Shown here: piece after piece, positions 20,551 through 28,743 of the stretch
Layout of the letters: every line of letters begins with the position of its first letter
Numbering within the stretch: the first letter of the stretch is position 1
Source of the DNA: an uncultured Spartobacteria bacterium
Lineage (GTDB): Bacteria > Verrucomicrobiota > Verrucomicrobiia > Chthoniobacterales > JAATET01
Reading direction: 5' to 3'
Assembly (NCBI GenBank): GCA_937901895.1
Contig: CALGTD010000182.1
Location: 1-54,234, forward strand
DNA length: 54,234 bases
Program-made: the position numbers and the translations under genes
Notes under the pieces: generated by a model
Seen by the model: only the letters and a program-made list of their open reading frames with translations
Told to the model about the DNA's origin: nothing
The model's database searches: none

Positions 20551-21966
20551 ATGCGAACGTTCCCATTGATCGTGGCCGCCTCATTCGTGATCGGCTCGAG
20601 CCTCTTCGCCGATTCCTCGGACGACCTGAACGCATTTGTCGACAAGTTGAAGAAGTCTCTCGCGAGCAAGCAGACCGATCGGGCATATGGCGCGGAAGCC
20701 GCCCAGCAGTTCGAGGTGTTGAGCATCGCGCTCAAGCGGGGGGATTTCGAGCGTGCGCAGCAGCTCATTCAGAATCTTGGTGCCTATGGTGTTCCGCCGG
20801 AGCTGCGCGCGGAATGGCAGGCCCTTGCGGACGATCTCGCTGCCAAAATCGTGGAGATGCAGCAGCAGGCAGCGATCGATTGGAAAAAGTCCGTCGACGG
20901 TGTGGCGGCAAAGGCGAAGGAAGCCTGCTCCACGGCGAAAAGCAGTGCCGACCTCGATGAGGTAATGATCGAGATCGCCGCACTTCAGATGAAGCGTGTC
21001 TCGTCGAATAACATTCTTTCCCAGCGTGCGACCCAGAAACTCGAAGGAACGGCGCGTTTTCTGGACCAATGGGCCCGGTTCCTCGATTGCCGCGACGCGG
21101 GGGAGACGAATCAGGCAAACAACATTCTTCAGGAACTCTCGCGAGGCGGAGGATTTCCGGTCCTGTCCGCAGCCGAGTTGCAGAAGTTTGCCTCCGAGGG
21201 GGCGTATACGCCGGATAATGCCATCGACGCCGCAAGGTTCGCCTTCCGCGACGTGGAAACTGCGGATCAGTTGCCGGCCGCCGTCGAGCGCGCCAGGGAG
21301 TTGCTGAAAAAGCCGTCTCTCGCCAGAGAGGCGAGAGATTGGAATTTTTCGTCGGTGCTGGAAATGTGCGATGCCGAGGAGGCTATCGATCAGGGACGCC
21401 TTGCCGATGCCCGGGCGAAGCTCATTTCGCAGGATTCGTCGAACCTCGTCATCAATGTTCCGGCGCTGCGGGAACTGCGCTCGAACCTCCTGAACCGTCT
21501 TGCCACCGCGGAGGTTGCGGAAATTGCCGGCGGGCAGCTTTCGGAAGGACAGTCCGTCGGAGCATTCCTCTCTGCGACACTCGACCGGTTGCAGGCGGAG
21601 GGGAAATTCGCGGAGATGGCGAAGATCATGGCGCGTGTAGGGGAGCTTCAACGTGGAATCAATCTGCAGAATGTGCCGTGGTCGCCCAACGACCCCGCCG
21701 CCCTTGCGGCCTACGCGAGCGGGGCGCAGCTCGAAGCCGCGGGCGACGCGCTGGCGGCGATCAACGAATACCGTCGCGCGATCACCAGCGGACAAACCGG
21801 GAAGTATGCCCCGACGAAACAGGCGGAGGAGGCGCTCGCCCGTTTGCGGCAGAGTCATCCCGCTGCGTTCGAGGACGCCAACGGCGTGGTGCTCGAGGAG
21901 CTGCGCCAGATCCGCCAGGATCTCCAGCGCGCGATGATGATGCAGCGCCGGATGCCTCCCTATTGA
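20551..21966 (+). CDS. Exported hypothetical helical protein
   Basis: This 471-residue protein is not one I recognise. It has an N-terminal signal peptide (RTFPLIVAASFVIGSSLFA, cleavage near residue 21). The rest is largely alpha-helical, rich in Ala, Glu, Leu and Gln, with spacing that suggests TPR-like or coiled helical repeats (for example near residues 380-430, ASGAQLEAAGDALAAINEYRR). The tail is charged and ends in a Met/Arg-rich stretch (QRAMMMQRRMPPY). The ATG at 20551 follows a purine-rich AAAAGGGG about 10 bases upstream; a GTG two codons earlier is an alternative. It is divergent from glmS across a 273-base gap. It probably sits in the periplasm as a scaffold or structural protein, but this is inference. 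Confidence 0.8.
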   Translation: MRTFPLIVAASFVIGSSLFADSSDDLNAFVDKLKKSLASKQTDRAYGAEAAQQFEVLSIALKRGDFERAQQLIQNLGAYGVPPELRAEWQALADDLAAKIVEMQQQAAIDWKKSVDGVAAKAKEACSTAKSSADLDEVMIEIAALQMKRVSSNNILSQRATQKLEGTARFLDQWARFLDCRDAGETNQANNILQELSRGGGFPVLSAAELQKFASEGAYTPDNAIDAARFAFRDVETADQLPAAVERARELLKKPSLAREARDWNFSSVLEMCDAEEAIDQGRLADARAKLISQDSSNLVINVPALRELRSNLLNRLATAEVAEIAGGQLSEGQSVGAFLSATLDRLQAEGKFAEMAKIMARVGELQRGINLQNVPWSPNDPAALAAYASGAQLEAAGDALAAINEYRRAITSGQTGKYAPTKQAEEALARLRQSHPAAFEDANGVVLEELRQIRQDLQRAMMMQRRMPPY

Positions 21967-22056
21967 GGCCGCGCCTCGCTTGCTGGTTTCTCGGATGGAT
22001 CCGGCAACGACACGAGGACTTCTTCAACGCATCCGGTTCGTCGTTCCTCCTTCAGG

Positions 22057-22986
22057 CTAAGGAAGGGCGTTGGAGGAACCCATTGAGTCGCCTCGCCGTC
22101 CGAACCGGACGATAGTCAACGCCGACGCGGCGCCGACCAGCGCGCACAGAATCCACAGCGCGTCCGGACTGAATGCGAAGATGCGCAGGCCGGCGTTTTG
22201 TCCGACGACACTTCCCACCGCCCATGCGGCGGCAAGTGCGCCCATGTATCGGCCGCGCATGTGGAGCGGGGCGATTTGCGAAATCCATGTGCCGACCATG
22301 GGCATCACGAACATCTCGCCGATCGTGAAAAGGGTCATCCCTGCCGCGAGCAGGCCGAAGCCCGCGTCGAGAATGTTGGACGCGAATCCCAGCCCGACGA
22401 GCACATAGCCGGCCGCCATCACCCGGCGGGTTTGCAGGGTGCGGGTCAGGCGGGTGAGCGGCAACTCGAGGAACACGATGAGCAGGCCGTTCCATCCGAT
22501 CAGTGCGCCGTAGATCTGCTCGGGAGCAAGCGACCATCCACCAAGCGCGAAGTCGATTCCGCGACGGGTCACCTCCAGCGCATACGCCGCGGTGTATTGG
22601 GCAAAGACGAATGCGACGCCGAATTGCGAAAACGCCAGCGCCCAGAACGCCCCGTCACGCCGCAAACGACGGATGGCATCCATCCACTTCGCTTCGCCTT
22701 TCGCCTGCCGGATGCCATGGGGTAGCGCGATCAACGCAAGGACGCCGTATGCGAGGGTCGTCAGCGAGTTGCCTGCGAACAGCCAGAACGGACTGAGCGT
22801 GACGAGAAGGCCGCCGGCGGAGGTGCCGAGCGCAAAGCCGCCATTTCCCGCGAGGCGCAGCAACGCAAACGCGGTGAGCCGCCGTTCCTGCGGGACGAGA
22901 TCCGCCACGAGAGCGCTTGCCGCCGGATTGTAGAATCCACCGGCGAAGCCGGCCAGCGTGGTCAGCGCAAGCAGCGCGATCGGGTC
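22057..22986 (-). pseudogene. N-terminally truncated MFS transporter
   Basis: The frame encodes the last two thirds of a major facilitator. Homology begins around 22986 with helix 4 and the following loop (AGFAGGFYNPAASALVADLVPQERR pattern) and continues through about eight further membrane segments to the stop at 22057. The first three helices, about 110 residues, are absent. The first usable start, GTG at 22908, would cut even helix 4. Just upstream, at 23018-23053, is a strong terminator reading in the same direction that belongs to the small unit at 23084-23241. The gene therefore looks decapitated by an insertion or deletion and cut off from transcription. It could still be expressed from an unseen promoter, but a working 12-helix transporter is unlikely. 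Confidence 0.65.
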
Positions 22987-23017
22987 GACGAAGGGGTGTT
23001 CATTGCGGTTTTCGTGA

Positions 23018-23053
23018 AAACGAAAAACCCCGCTCGCCGCGGCAAGCAGGGTT
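23018..23053 (-). terminator. Rho-independent terminator of the 38-codon unit
   Basis: On the minus strand the hairpin reads AACCC-T-GCTTGCC, a GC loop, then GGCGAGC-G-GGGTT (one G-U pair and one mismatch), followed by TTTTTCGTTTT. It lies 30 bases after the stop of the small ORF at 23084-23200 and abuts the truncated MFS gene. Confidence 0.75.
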
Positions 23054-23083
23054 CGAAAGCGAGAAATCGACTTGTTGCGAACG

Positions 23084-23200
23084 CTAGGTCTGCTTGCGCG
23101 CGGGATGGAAAAGCTTGCCGCGGAAATCCACGGAAATCACCGGCTTCCACGTCGTGCCGACGTGGCGGAATCGATTCGAGCCGGTGGAGCGAGCGGTCAT
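23084..23200 (-). CDS. Candidate 38-residue basic peptide or small RNA
   Basis: A short open frame starts with ATG at 23200 and ends with TAG at 23084. It would encode a basic 38-residue peptide rich in Arg, Lys, His and Thr with no membrane segment. I do not recognise it. Support for it being a gene is structural. A good promoter (TTGACA, 18 bases, TATCAG) ends 11 bases before the ATG and a strong terminator begins 30 bases after the stop, giving a transcript of about 185 bases. No Shine-Dalgarno sequence fits between promoter and ATG, so the message would be nearly leaderless. The transcript could instead be a small RNA, with the ORF incidental. A second unit with matching architecture is at 28404-28628. 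Confidence 0.45.
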   Translation of the reverse strand: MTARSTGSNRFRHVGTTWKPVISVDFRGKLFHPARKQT

Positions 23201-23211
23201 TGGACGACCTG

Positions 23212-23241
23212 CTGATACGTCCGCCGGACGCAGACTGTCAA
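23212..23241 (-). promoter_or_regulatory. Sigma-70-type promoter of the 38-codon unit
   Basis: TTGACA (23241-23236) and TATCAG (23217-23212) on the minus strand are separated by 18 bases. The expected start of transcription is about 4-6 bases before the ATG at 23200. Confidence 0.55.
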
Positions 23242-23286
23242 ATGCGAAGCTTGTCTCGCGCCAGGCAAACCGGCATTCGAGCATGT

Positions 23287-23826
23287 ATGCGAACGTGGCG
23301 GGTGCGGACATTGAGGCAGGCGCGGGCATTCGTGCTGGACGTGGGACTGTGCGGCATTTTTTCGGATGGCCGGGGACGGATGCCGTGTCTGTGGGACGTC
23401 GCCGATCTGCCCGACCGCAAGCCCGGCGAACGGGGCTGGGGCGAGAAGATTACCGCGATCTGGAGGTGGAAAAATGAGCTGCCGGCGGAGTTTCCCGACG
23501 AGATCTTCTACGGCAAGGTCCGGGGTGGCCTTGCCGTGTTGATGAGCATGGACCGGTTGCGCGCGCACTACGCGGAGCATCACCGGCCGGTGCGCGAGTG
23601 CTCGGAGACCGCGAGAAGGATCTACAACGCCGTGCGATTGGATCCGATGACGACCGCCGCGCTGCGCGAGGAACTGGGAATGACCCGGCCGCCGGAGAAA
23701 AATCGCTTCGACCGCGCGCTTCAGGAGTTGCAGGTGACGTTGAACATCGTTCGCCGAAACAGTCCCGACGACGAGCTGGATACGTGGGTGCCGTTCCGCG
23801 AGCAGTATCTCAGCGTCGCCGACTGA
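23287..23826 (+). CDS. AlkZ/YcaQ-related protein, hypothetical
   Basis: This is a protein of about 179 residues. The pattern WRWKNELP followed by FYGKVRGGLAVLMSM and then a winged-helix-like segment (TAALREELGM, RFDRALQELQVTLNIVRR) resembles the short AlkZ-related proteins, which share parts of the YcaQ/AlkX crosslink-repair glycosylase fold. I assign this from memory of the motif and not from a search. The catalytic QxQ/QxD motif of true AlkZ is not evident, so glycosylase activity is not claimed. Starts at 23242 and 22996 are also open; the ATG at 23287 is preferred because the upstream codons are Arg-rich and overlap the divergent promoter at 23212-23241. No clear Shine-Dalgarno sequence is visible. 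Confidence 0.6.
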   Translation: MRTWRVRTLRQARAFVLDVGLCGIFSDGRGRMPCLWDVADLPDRKPGERGWGEKITAIWRWKNELPAEFPDEIFYGKVRGGLAVLMSMDRLRAHYAEHHRPVRECSETARRIYNAVRLDPMTTAALREELGMTRPPEKNRFDRALQELQVTLNIVRRNSPDDELDTWVPFREQYLSVAD

Positions 23827-23840
23827 ATTCGTCCGGCTCA

Positions 23841-23880
23841 TCCGATGTCAGGTTACTGGGGTTAGCCCTCTCACATCGGA
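23841..23880. terminator. Inverted repeat after the AlkZ-related gene
   Basis: TCCGATGT (23841-23848) and ACATCGGA (23873-23880) form a perfect 8-pair stem with a 24-base loop, 14 bases after the stop codon. No U-tract follows, so termination is only suggested. The rest of the 290-base gap up to 24117 holds scattered TTGCGA/TCGCAA motifs near 24015-24075, which may belong to the next gene's promoter. Confidence 0.3.
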
Positions 23881-24116
23881 CGTTGGCTGAGGCCATGACG
23901 TTGTCTGCGAGGTTTGTAATCCGCTCGCGCGCGCGGTCCCCGTTTGTCGGATCAATCGCGTCTCTGTAGTGCGGGTCGGGCGTGCCCATTCATTGGCCAT
24001 TCGTGTCCGCATCTTGCGAAAACATTTGCGGCTCATAAATCGCAAATAATTGATGGTTGGTAACTTGCGATGTGAATGAGTTCGAGAAAGACCCGCGCCG
24101 GCCGTAATGGGGAATT

Positions 24117-24650
24117 ATGAAAACGTGTGCTCATTTAGCGACCTTCGCGGCCATCGCGACGGGTGCTGTGCTGTTGGCCTCGCCGGTTTATGGCGGGGGT
24201 GGAATCGATTTCACGCGATTCAAAGGGACCTACAAAGGAAACCTTTCCATCGTGTTTCAGGGGTATCCCTATTCCGGTCCCGCGAAGGTCCGGTTCAAGG
24301 TGCCGCGAAGCGGAAGGACCGCAAAGGTGTTGATCACCGGCAAGGTGTCGACCGACACGGTCGTCCCGGTCCGGGCATTGGTTGCTTTGAAGCCGCGTGG
24401 CAAGGTGCGCGTCTCGAAAATCGATCTCGGCAACAACATCCCCGTCCCGACCGCCAAGGGGAAATACAAGAAAAACGGTCGGTCCGGACTCAAGGGCACG
24501 GCGCTCACCTCCATCGCCGGGCAGGATCTCGGGTTCTCCTGCGCGGTGAAAGTGAAAGGGAGCGGACGCGCACGGAAACTGAACGGAGACTTTGGAATGA
24601 CGCTGCGAGGGAACCAGCTCGCGACAGTTTCGCTAAAGGCGAAAGGTTGA
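24117..24650 (+). CDS. Exported hypothetical beta-rich protein
   Basis: This 177-residue protein has a signal peptide (about residues 1-26, ending near SPVYG) and a mature part made of short basic beta-strand-like segments rich in Lys, Gly and Val (FKGTYKGNLSIVF, KVRFKVPRSGRTAKVLITGK, KLNGDFGMTLRGNQL). I do not recognise a named domain, though the layout resembles the small exported proteins of unknown function common in Verrucomicrobiota. A GGGG Shine-Dalgarno-like run precedes the ATG by about 6 bases. A weak promoter-like stretch with CATAAAT near 24034 lies upstream in AT-rich sequence and resembles the one before the beta-strand gene at 38169. The gene is convergent with the NlpC/P60 gene. 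Confidence 0.8.
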   Translation: MKTCAHLATFAAIATGAVLLASPVYGGGGIDFTRFKGTYKGNLSIVFQGYPYSGPAKVRFKVPRSGRTAKVLITGKVSTDTVVPVRALVALKPRGKVRVSKIDLGNNIPVPTAKGKYKKNGRSGLKGTALTSIAGQDLGFSCAVKVKGSGRARKLNGDFGMTLRGNQLATVSLKAKG

Positions 24651-24708
24651 ACGTCCGTTGGTCTGTGTTGGCTGCCCGCCACGAGACATCCGACATTGAG
24701 TGATCCCG

Positions 24709-25620
24709 TTACGGTCGGCCATAGGCGACGAAGCGCCCTTCACGCCGGAAAAACAGAAAGAATCGGTAGCCTCCCATTTTCTGCTCGGGCGTGAATGTGT
24801 AGATGTCCGGGCCGCTCGAGGTCTGGGAGCCCGCCATTTTCATCCGTCCAGCCGCATCCGTGCCGAGGTAGACCATTACGTGAGTGACCGGCGGCTTGCG
24901 GGTCGGCTTGTAGGTGTGTTCCCAGAACAGGAGGTCGCCCGGCTGGAGTTTTTTCCGCAGACTCCGTGAGTCGGGGCGCACGCGCCAGAGCTTGCGACGG
25001 GTGCGGAGATACTCGTATTGCTCCGAGGCGGTGCGTGGGAGATCGATGCCGTTGACCGTGCGATGCAGCCAGCGCGCGGTATTCGAGCAATCCATCACCC
25101 ACGCGGATTTCTCACCGGGCGGTGTCCAGCGGCCGTTGTATCGGACGTTTGCCGAGGCCGGCAGCGAGATGGCTGCGGCGAATGCGTTGCTTCCACCGCG
25201 TTCGGAAGCTGGCGCGGGGGAAGCGGATGGTGCGGTGTCGATCGAAGTCGGTGCAGGACGAGCGGAGCGGGCTGCCGGCGTGGGATCAGCCGGCACGGCT
25301 GCGGGCGGGTCCGTTTGGATCGGCGTGGGTGCAGGAGCGGTGGCTCGGGCGGGTTGTTGCCCTGGCGCGGGTTCGGCGCGAACAGCTGGAACCGCTTCTG
25401 CGGCGCTCACGGGCGGTGTCCCAGGAATCACCAGGCGTTGGCCCGGAGTCAGTGTCTGGGACTGGAGCCCATTGGCGCGCTGGATCTGCGATGCATCGAC
25501 TCCATACAGGAAGACGAGACGCGGCAGGGTGTCGCCTTCGCGCACGACATGCACACGCTGCTGGGCGATGGCGGCAAGCGCCGGCAGCATCAGAATCGCG
25601 GCGGCCAGGCGCATCGGCAT
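24709..25620 (-). CDS. LysM and NlpC/P60 domain cell-wall hydrolase
   Basis: This 303-residue exported protein probably cleaves peptidoglycan peptides. It has a signal peptide (residues 1-20), a LysM domain (about 22-66: VHVVREGDTLPRLVFLYGV, LTPGQRLVIPG), a long Ala/Pro/Thr-rich linker (about 68-140) and a C-terminal NlpC/P60-like domain. In that domain Cys178 in DCSNTARWLH and His247 in THVMVYLG are the expected catalytic pair. The PGDLLFWEHTY segment between them is also typical. The domain ends GGYRFFLFFRREGRFVAYGRP. The start at 25620 gives a well-formed signal peptide. It is 30 bases downstream of the M42 peptidase gene and may be co-transcribed with it. Confidence 0.87.
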   Translation of the reverse strand: MPMRLAAAILMLPALAAIAQQRVHVVREGDTLPRLVFLYGVDASQIQRANGLQSQTLTPGQRLVIPGTPPVSAAEAVPAVRAEPAPGQQPARATAPAPTPIQTDPPAAVPADPTPAARSARPAPTSIDTAPSASPAPASERGGSNAFAAAISLPASANVRYNGRWTPPGEKSAWVMDCSNTARWLHRTVNGIDLPRTASEQYEYLRTRRKLWRVRPDSRSLRKKLQPGDLLFWEHTYKPTRKPPVTHVMVYLGTDAAGRMKMAGSQTSSGPDIYTFTPEQKMGGYRFFLFFRREGRFVAYGRP

Positions 25621-25650
25621 GACGATCGATGTCCCGTCGCGCCGGGTTCG

Positions 25651-26727
25651 TCAAATCTCCGTGTGAAAATTCTCGCCTTCGCGGATCGACCGGACGAATC
25701 CCACGACGAGCTTCACCGCGTGTTCCACGTCGGCGGGATCGACGACCTCGGTCGGCGAATGCATGTATCGCAGCGGAATCGAGATCAGCGCGCTGGGAAT
25801 GCCCTCCCGCACAATGAAGATCTGGTCGGTATCCGTGTGGGTCGAGCGGGAGACGGCCTCGTGCTGCACCGGAATTCCCTCGCGTGCGGCAACCTCGATG
25901 AGGCGTTGAACGACACGCGGATGATTCGAGACTCCGTGTGAAAGGGTCGGTCCGCCGCCGAGCTTCACTGTGCCGTGCTGGCGGTTGTTCATTCCGGGAG
26001 CGTCCGTGGCGTGCGTGACGTCGAAGCAGATCGCGACATTCGGGAAGATCCGATGGGTCACCATGCGGACCCCATGGCAGCCGACCTCCTCCTGCACGGC
26101 GTTGACCGCGACCGTTGTCGCCCACGGTCTCTCCCCGCCCGCCTGCAACTCCGCAAGCGCGCGCGTGAGAATGAATCCGCTGATCCGGTTGTCGAGCGCG
26201 CGACTCACGATGCGGCCGGACGCCAGCTCGGTGGGTTCGGCGATCATCAACGCCGGATGTCCGACACGAATGCCGAGTTCGGCGACCTCCTTCGCCGAGG
26301 TGGCGCCGACATCGGCGAAATGATCCTTCCATTCGAGGATCCTGTCCTTGCTCTGATCCCTCAGATGAACCGCAGTGTTGCCGATGACGCCAGGCACCTC
26401 GCCCTTGTCACCAAAGATGCGGATGCGTCGCGCGGCGGCAATCGTGCGGTCCGATCCGCCGATGGGCGCGAGCGTGAGAAACCCGTTGTCATCGATGTGA
26501 TTCACGATGAGGCCGATCTCGTCCGCGTGGGCCTCGAGCATGACCTTGAATCCATCGTCCGCGCTCCCACGGAGCGTCGCCCATGTGTTTCCGTAACTGT
26601 CGCTCGACACATCGTCGGCGATCTCGCGCATCCTCCGCGCCCACACCCGCTGCCCCGGCGCCTCCCAGCCCGTGGGACTCGGCGTGCTCAACAACTCGAA
26701 AAGAAACTCCTTCTCCTGCGCGTTCAT
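25651..26727 (-). CDS. M42-family metalloaminopeptidase
   Basis: This 358-residue cytoplasmic peptidase is of the PepA/FrvX/TET group, which assembles into large hollow complexes and trims peptides. Expected metal-site and catalytic segments are present: EAHADEIG (His), RALDNRISG (Asp), QEEVGCHGVR (catalytic Glu and metal Glu), CFDVTHATD (Asp) and STHTDTDQI with the last His. The PDZ-like insert lies between the first two. The C-terminus IPLRYMHSPTEVVDPADVEHAVKLV is highly typical. Length fits the family. Glutamyl aminopeptidase and endoglucanase M annotations refer to the same family; the true substrate is unknown. Confidence 0.93.
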   Translation of the reverse strand: MNAQEKEFLFELLSTPSPTGWEAPGQRVWARRMREIADDVSSDSYGNTWATLRGSADDGFKVMLEAHADEIGLIVNHIDDNGFLTLAPIGGSDRTIAAARRIRIFGDKGEVPGVIGNTAVHLRDQSKDRILEWKDHFADVGATSAKEVAELGIRVGHPALMIAEPTELASGRIVSRALDNRISGFILTRALAELQAGGERPWATTVAVNAVQEEVGCHGVRMVTHRIFPNVAICFDVTHATDAPGMNNRQHGTVKLGGGPTLSHGVSNHPRVVQRLIEVAAREGIPVQHEAVSRSTHTDTDQIFIVREGIPSALISIPLRYMHSPTEVVDPADVEHAVKLVVGFVRSIREGENFHTEI

Positions 26728-26790
26728 GCCGCCGATTCAATCATGCCCCGGCGCGCACGCAAGATTCCGGGCGGCGGGAGACGGGCGGAA

Positions 26791-27252
26791 TCAAAGCAAC
26801 ATTTCCTGCACCGCCTCCGCAGGGCGCAGCCGCCGCCTCGACCTGCGCGGGATCTCGAAGAGCGGCAGTCCCACTGCGGGCGGGCGTTCCGCGCTAAACA
26901 ATGCTTCGTCCACCACCGGCATTCGCTCGTGCTGAAAGTGCAGCAGTTCCTCCGCGGTCGCCGCACACGTGGCCATGCGCAGCTCCCCGGACTTCCGATG
27001 GGCGATCGCACGAAGGACGCGGTTGCCGGGAAGATCGCTCCAGACCAGCTCCTCACTGATATTCGAGCGCACCGCAAATCGCTCCGCCGGCACATCGACC
27101 GGTTCGTATCCGCGCCGCATCCACCACTCGAGGATTTCGTGTCGCGCAAATCCCGTCCATGGGAGGGAAATCGTGCGAAGCGGCGCGCGCCACGCGGTGA
27201 TCACGGATCCGGGTTTCCTCCTTACACCGCCGGTCTCGAAGATTGCGCACAT
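26791..27252 (-). CDS. Conserved-looking hypothetical protein
   Basis: This 153-residue protein is not one I recognise. It is likely real because AGGAG lies 8 bases before the ATG at 27252 and codon use looks normal for the region. It is soluble, rich in Arg, Glu and Ala, with no signal peptide or membrane segment. Trp/Tyr-containing central segments (ILEWWMRRGYEPVDV, LVWSDLPGNRVLRAI) suggest a compact fold. The C-terminus is strongly basic (PRRSRRRLRPAEA), which could contact nucleic acid. It sits between the M42 peptidase and PhzF genes on the same strand, with a 100-base gap to phzF. Confidence 0.65.
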   Translation of the reverse strand: MCAIFETGGVRRKPGSVITAWRAPLRTISLPWTGFARHEILEWWMRRGYEPVDVPAERFAVRSNISEELVWSDLPGNRVLRAIAHRKSGELRMATCAATAEELLHFQHERMPVVDEALFSAERPPAVGLPLFEIPRRSRRRLRPAEAVQEMLL

Positions 27253-27353
27253 CCCGATAACTCCTTTCTGAATGTCGGCCGGGAATTGCCGGGGTCAACC
27301 CGTCTCCCGACTCGATTGTTCGAAAGAGATCGAAGGAAGTGCGGGCGATGCTC

Positions 27354-28136
27354 TCAGGCGGAGCCCTGAAAAATACTCCCCCTCGCGTAGGTCACCGCTC
27401 GGCCGCCGATCCGCACCCGGTCGCCGCGCAGCTCGCAAAACAACTCGCCGCCGCGGCGTGAAACCTGGCGCGCGTGCAGTTTCATTCGACCCAGCCGTTC
27501 CGCCCAATACGGCACGAGCGTGCAGTGCGCGGAGCCGGTCACCGGGTCCTCCGGAATGCCGGCGCCAGGCGCGAAAAATCGCGAGACGAAATCGCATTCC
27601 TTCCCCGGCGCGGTGGCGATGACGCCGAGCGCATCGAGTGTCCGGATCGCATCCATATCCGGAGTCAATGCGAGCACATCCTCCTCCGATTCGAACACCG
27701 CGAGATAGTCGCGCGCGCGGAGGACCTCGACCGGCTCAATGCCGAGGCGCAGGTTCGCCGGAGCGTTGCAGGCGCTCGCCGGTCGCCCCGGAAAATCCAG
27801 CACGAGCAGGGAGTCCTCCCGGCTGACGAGCAAGCGCCCGGACCGCGTGTCGAAGGCAATGGTGTCCTCCTTGTAACCGAGGTCGAACATCACATGTGCG
27901 GCTGCGAGCGTCGCATGTCCGCAAAGGTCAACCTCCACTTCCGGCGTGAACCACCGAAGTTCGAATACGCCCTCGGCCACAAAGCCCAGGAATGCGGTTT
28001 CGGAGAGGTTGTTCTCCGCGGCGATCGATTGCATCGCGGTGTCGGGGAGGGCCTCCTCCAGCAGGCAGACACCGGCAGGATTTCCCGCGTAGACCCGGTC
28101 CGTGAACGCATCGACATGGAAATACGGAATGTTCAT
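27354..28136 (-). CDS. PhzF-family isomerase/epimerase
   Basis: This 260-residue protein has the diaminopimelate-epimerase-like fold of PhzF. The start IPYFHVDAFTDRVYAGNPAGVCLL, the catalytic-glutamate segment NNLSETAFL (Glu46), LRWFTPEVEVDLCGHATLAAAHV and the GIPEDPVTGSAHCTLVPYWAERLG block are all characteristic. Family members often lack a known substrate; no phenazine genes are nearby, so none is claimed. The frame is open 200 bases upstream of the ATG at 28136, and that upstream part contains a second copy of the SRFFAPGAGIP coding segment (28304-28353), a duplicated fragment and not part of the protein. Confidence 0.92.
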   Translation of the reverse strand: MNIPYFHVDAFTDRVYAGNPAGVCLLEEALPDTAMQSIAAENNLSETAFLGFVAEGVFELRWFTPEVEVDLCGHATLAAAHVMFDLGYKEDTIAFDTRSGRLLVSREDSLLVLDFPGRPASACNAPANLRLGIEPVEVLRARDYLAVFESEEDVLALTPDMDAIRTLDALGVIATAPGKECDFVSRFFAPGAGIPEDPVTGSAHCTLVPYWAERLGRMKLHARQVSRRGGELFCELRGDRVRIGGRAVTYARGSIFQGSA

Positions 28137-28303
28137 GGGATTCCGGAGGAAAGCCCGGCGCCTCGCGACGTGTCGAGCGTCAACCGACGTGCTTCCAATC
28201 GCCCTCTCCTCCGATATGGATGCAACCGAGCCTTTCGCACGGCGCTGGGAATGGCATCCCTCGATGACGCTGTGTGCCTTGCCACGATGAATGTTCAGCT
28301 CAT

Positions 28304-28353
28304 CCGGAATGCCGGCGCCCGGCGCGAAAAATCGCGACACGAAATCGCAATCC
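28304..28353. repeat. Duplicated 50-base fragment of the phzF gene
   Basis: Positions 28304-28353 match 27551-27600 inside the phzF gene at about 47 of 50 bases. On the minus strand both encode a version of DFVSRFFAPGAGIP. The fragment has no surrounding phzF homology and looks like the scar of an old duplication or a lost tandem paralogue. The rest of the gap from 28137 to 28403 shows nothing else I can name. Confidence 0.7.
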
Positions 28354-28403
28354 CATGCCGGTCTCCCGACCGCTGAGACGATTCGTCGGAAACGGCGGTT
28401 CGC

Positions 28404-28432
28404 TTGACGCGATACCGAAGCGCCGGTATCTG
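28404..28432 (+). promoter_or_regulatory. Sigma-70-type promoter of the 39-codon unit
   Basis: TTGACG (28404-28409) and TATCTG (28427-28432) are separated by 17 bases. The -10 box ends 11 bases before the ATG of the small ORF, exactly as in the unit at 23084-23241. Confidence 0.5.
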
Positions 28433-28443
28433 TCGCTCATCTC

Positions 28444-28563
28444 ATGACGCAGCTCGCAAAGATTCATTGGCTCAAGGCGACGACCTCGAAGGTCGCCGTC
28501 CACGCGATGAAGCGCGTCATCATTCGTGGCAATCGAGCCCACACAACCTTCGCGAGCAGCTAG
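28444..28563 (+). CDS. Candidate 39-residue basic peptide or small RNA
   Basis: A short frame from ATG 28444 to TAG 28561-28563 would encode a basic 39-residue peptide (start TQLAKIHWLKATTSK, end HTTFASS) with a possible amphipathic helix. I do not recognise it. It is framed by a promoter ending 11 bases upstream and a perfect terminator starting 27 bases after the stop, giving a transcript of about 185-190 bases. There is no Shine-Dalgarno sequence, so translation would have to be nearly leaderless, or the product is a small RNA. The unit at 23084-23241 has the same architecture, but the two peptides do not align convincingly. Confidence 0.45.
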   Translation: MTQLAKIHWLKATTSKVAVHAMKRVIIRGNRAHTTFASS

Positions 28564-28590
28564 CACAGAAGCCTCCATCGTTCCCTTTTG

Positions 28591-28628
28591 AGCCCTGCCC
28601 GCACCAACGCCGGCAGGGCTTTTTCTTT
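28591..28628 (+). terminator. Strong Rho-independent terminator
   Basis: AGCCCTGCC (28591-28599) and GGCAGGGCT (28612-28620) form a perfect 9-pair stem with a 12-base loop, followed by TTTTCTTT. It ends the small unit that starts at 28404. The sequence from here to the RarD start at 28744 shows only a Shine-Dalgarno site near its end. Confidence 0.88.
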
Positions 28629-28743
28629 CACGCCACATGGACATGACGCCTGCCACAGACCTGATTCGGAACGCACCCGCCCGGCTCGTCGCGTTGCGGC
28701 CTACGGCATCCGTCGGCGGAATTCTTTGCCGGAGGGATGCCGC

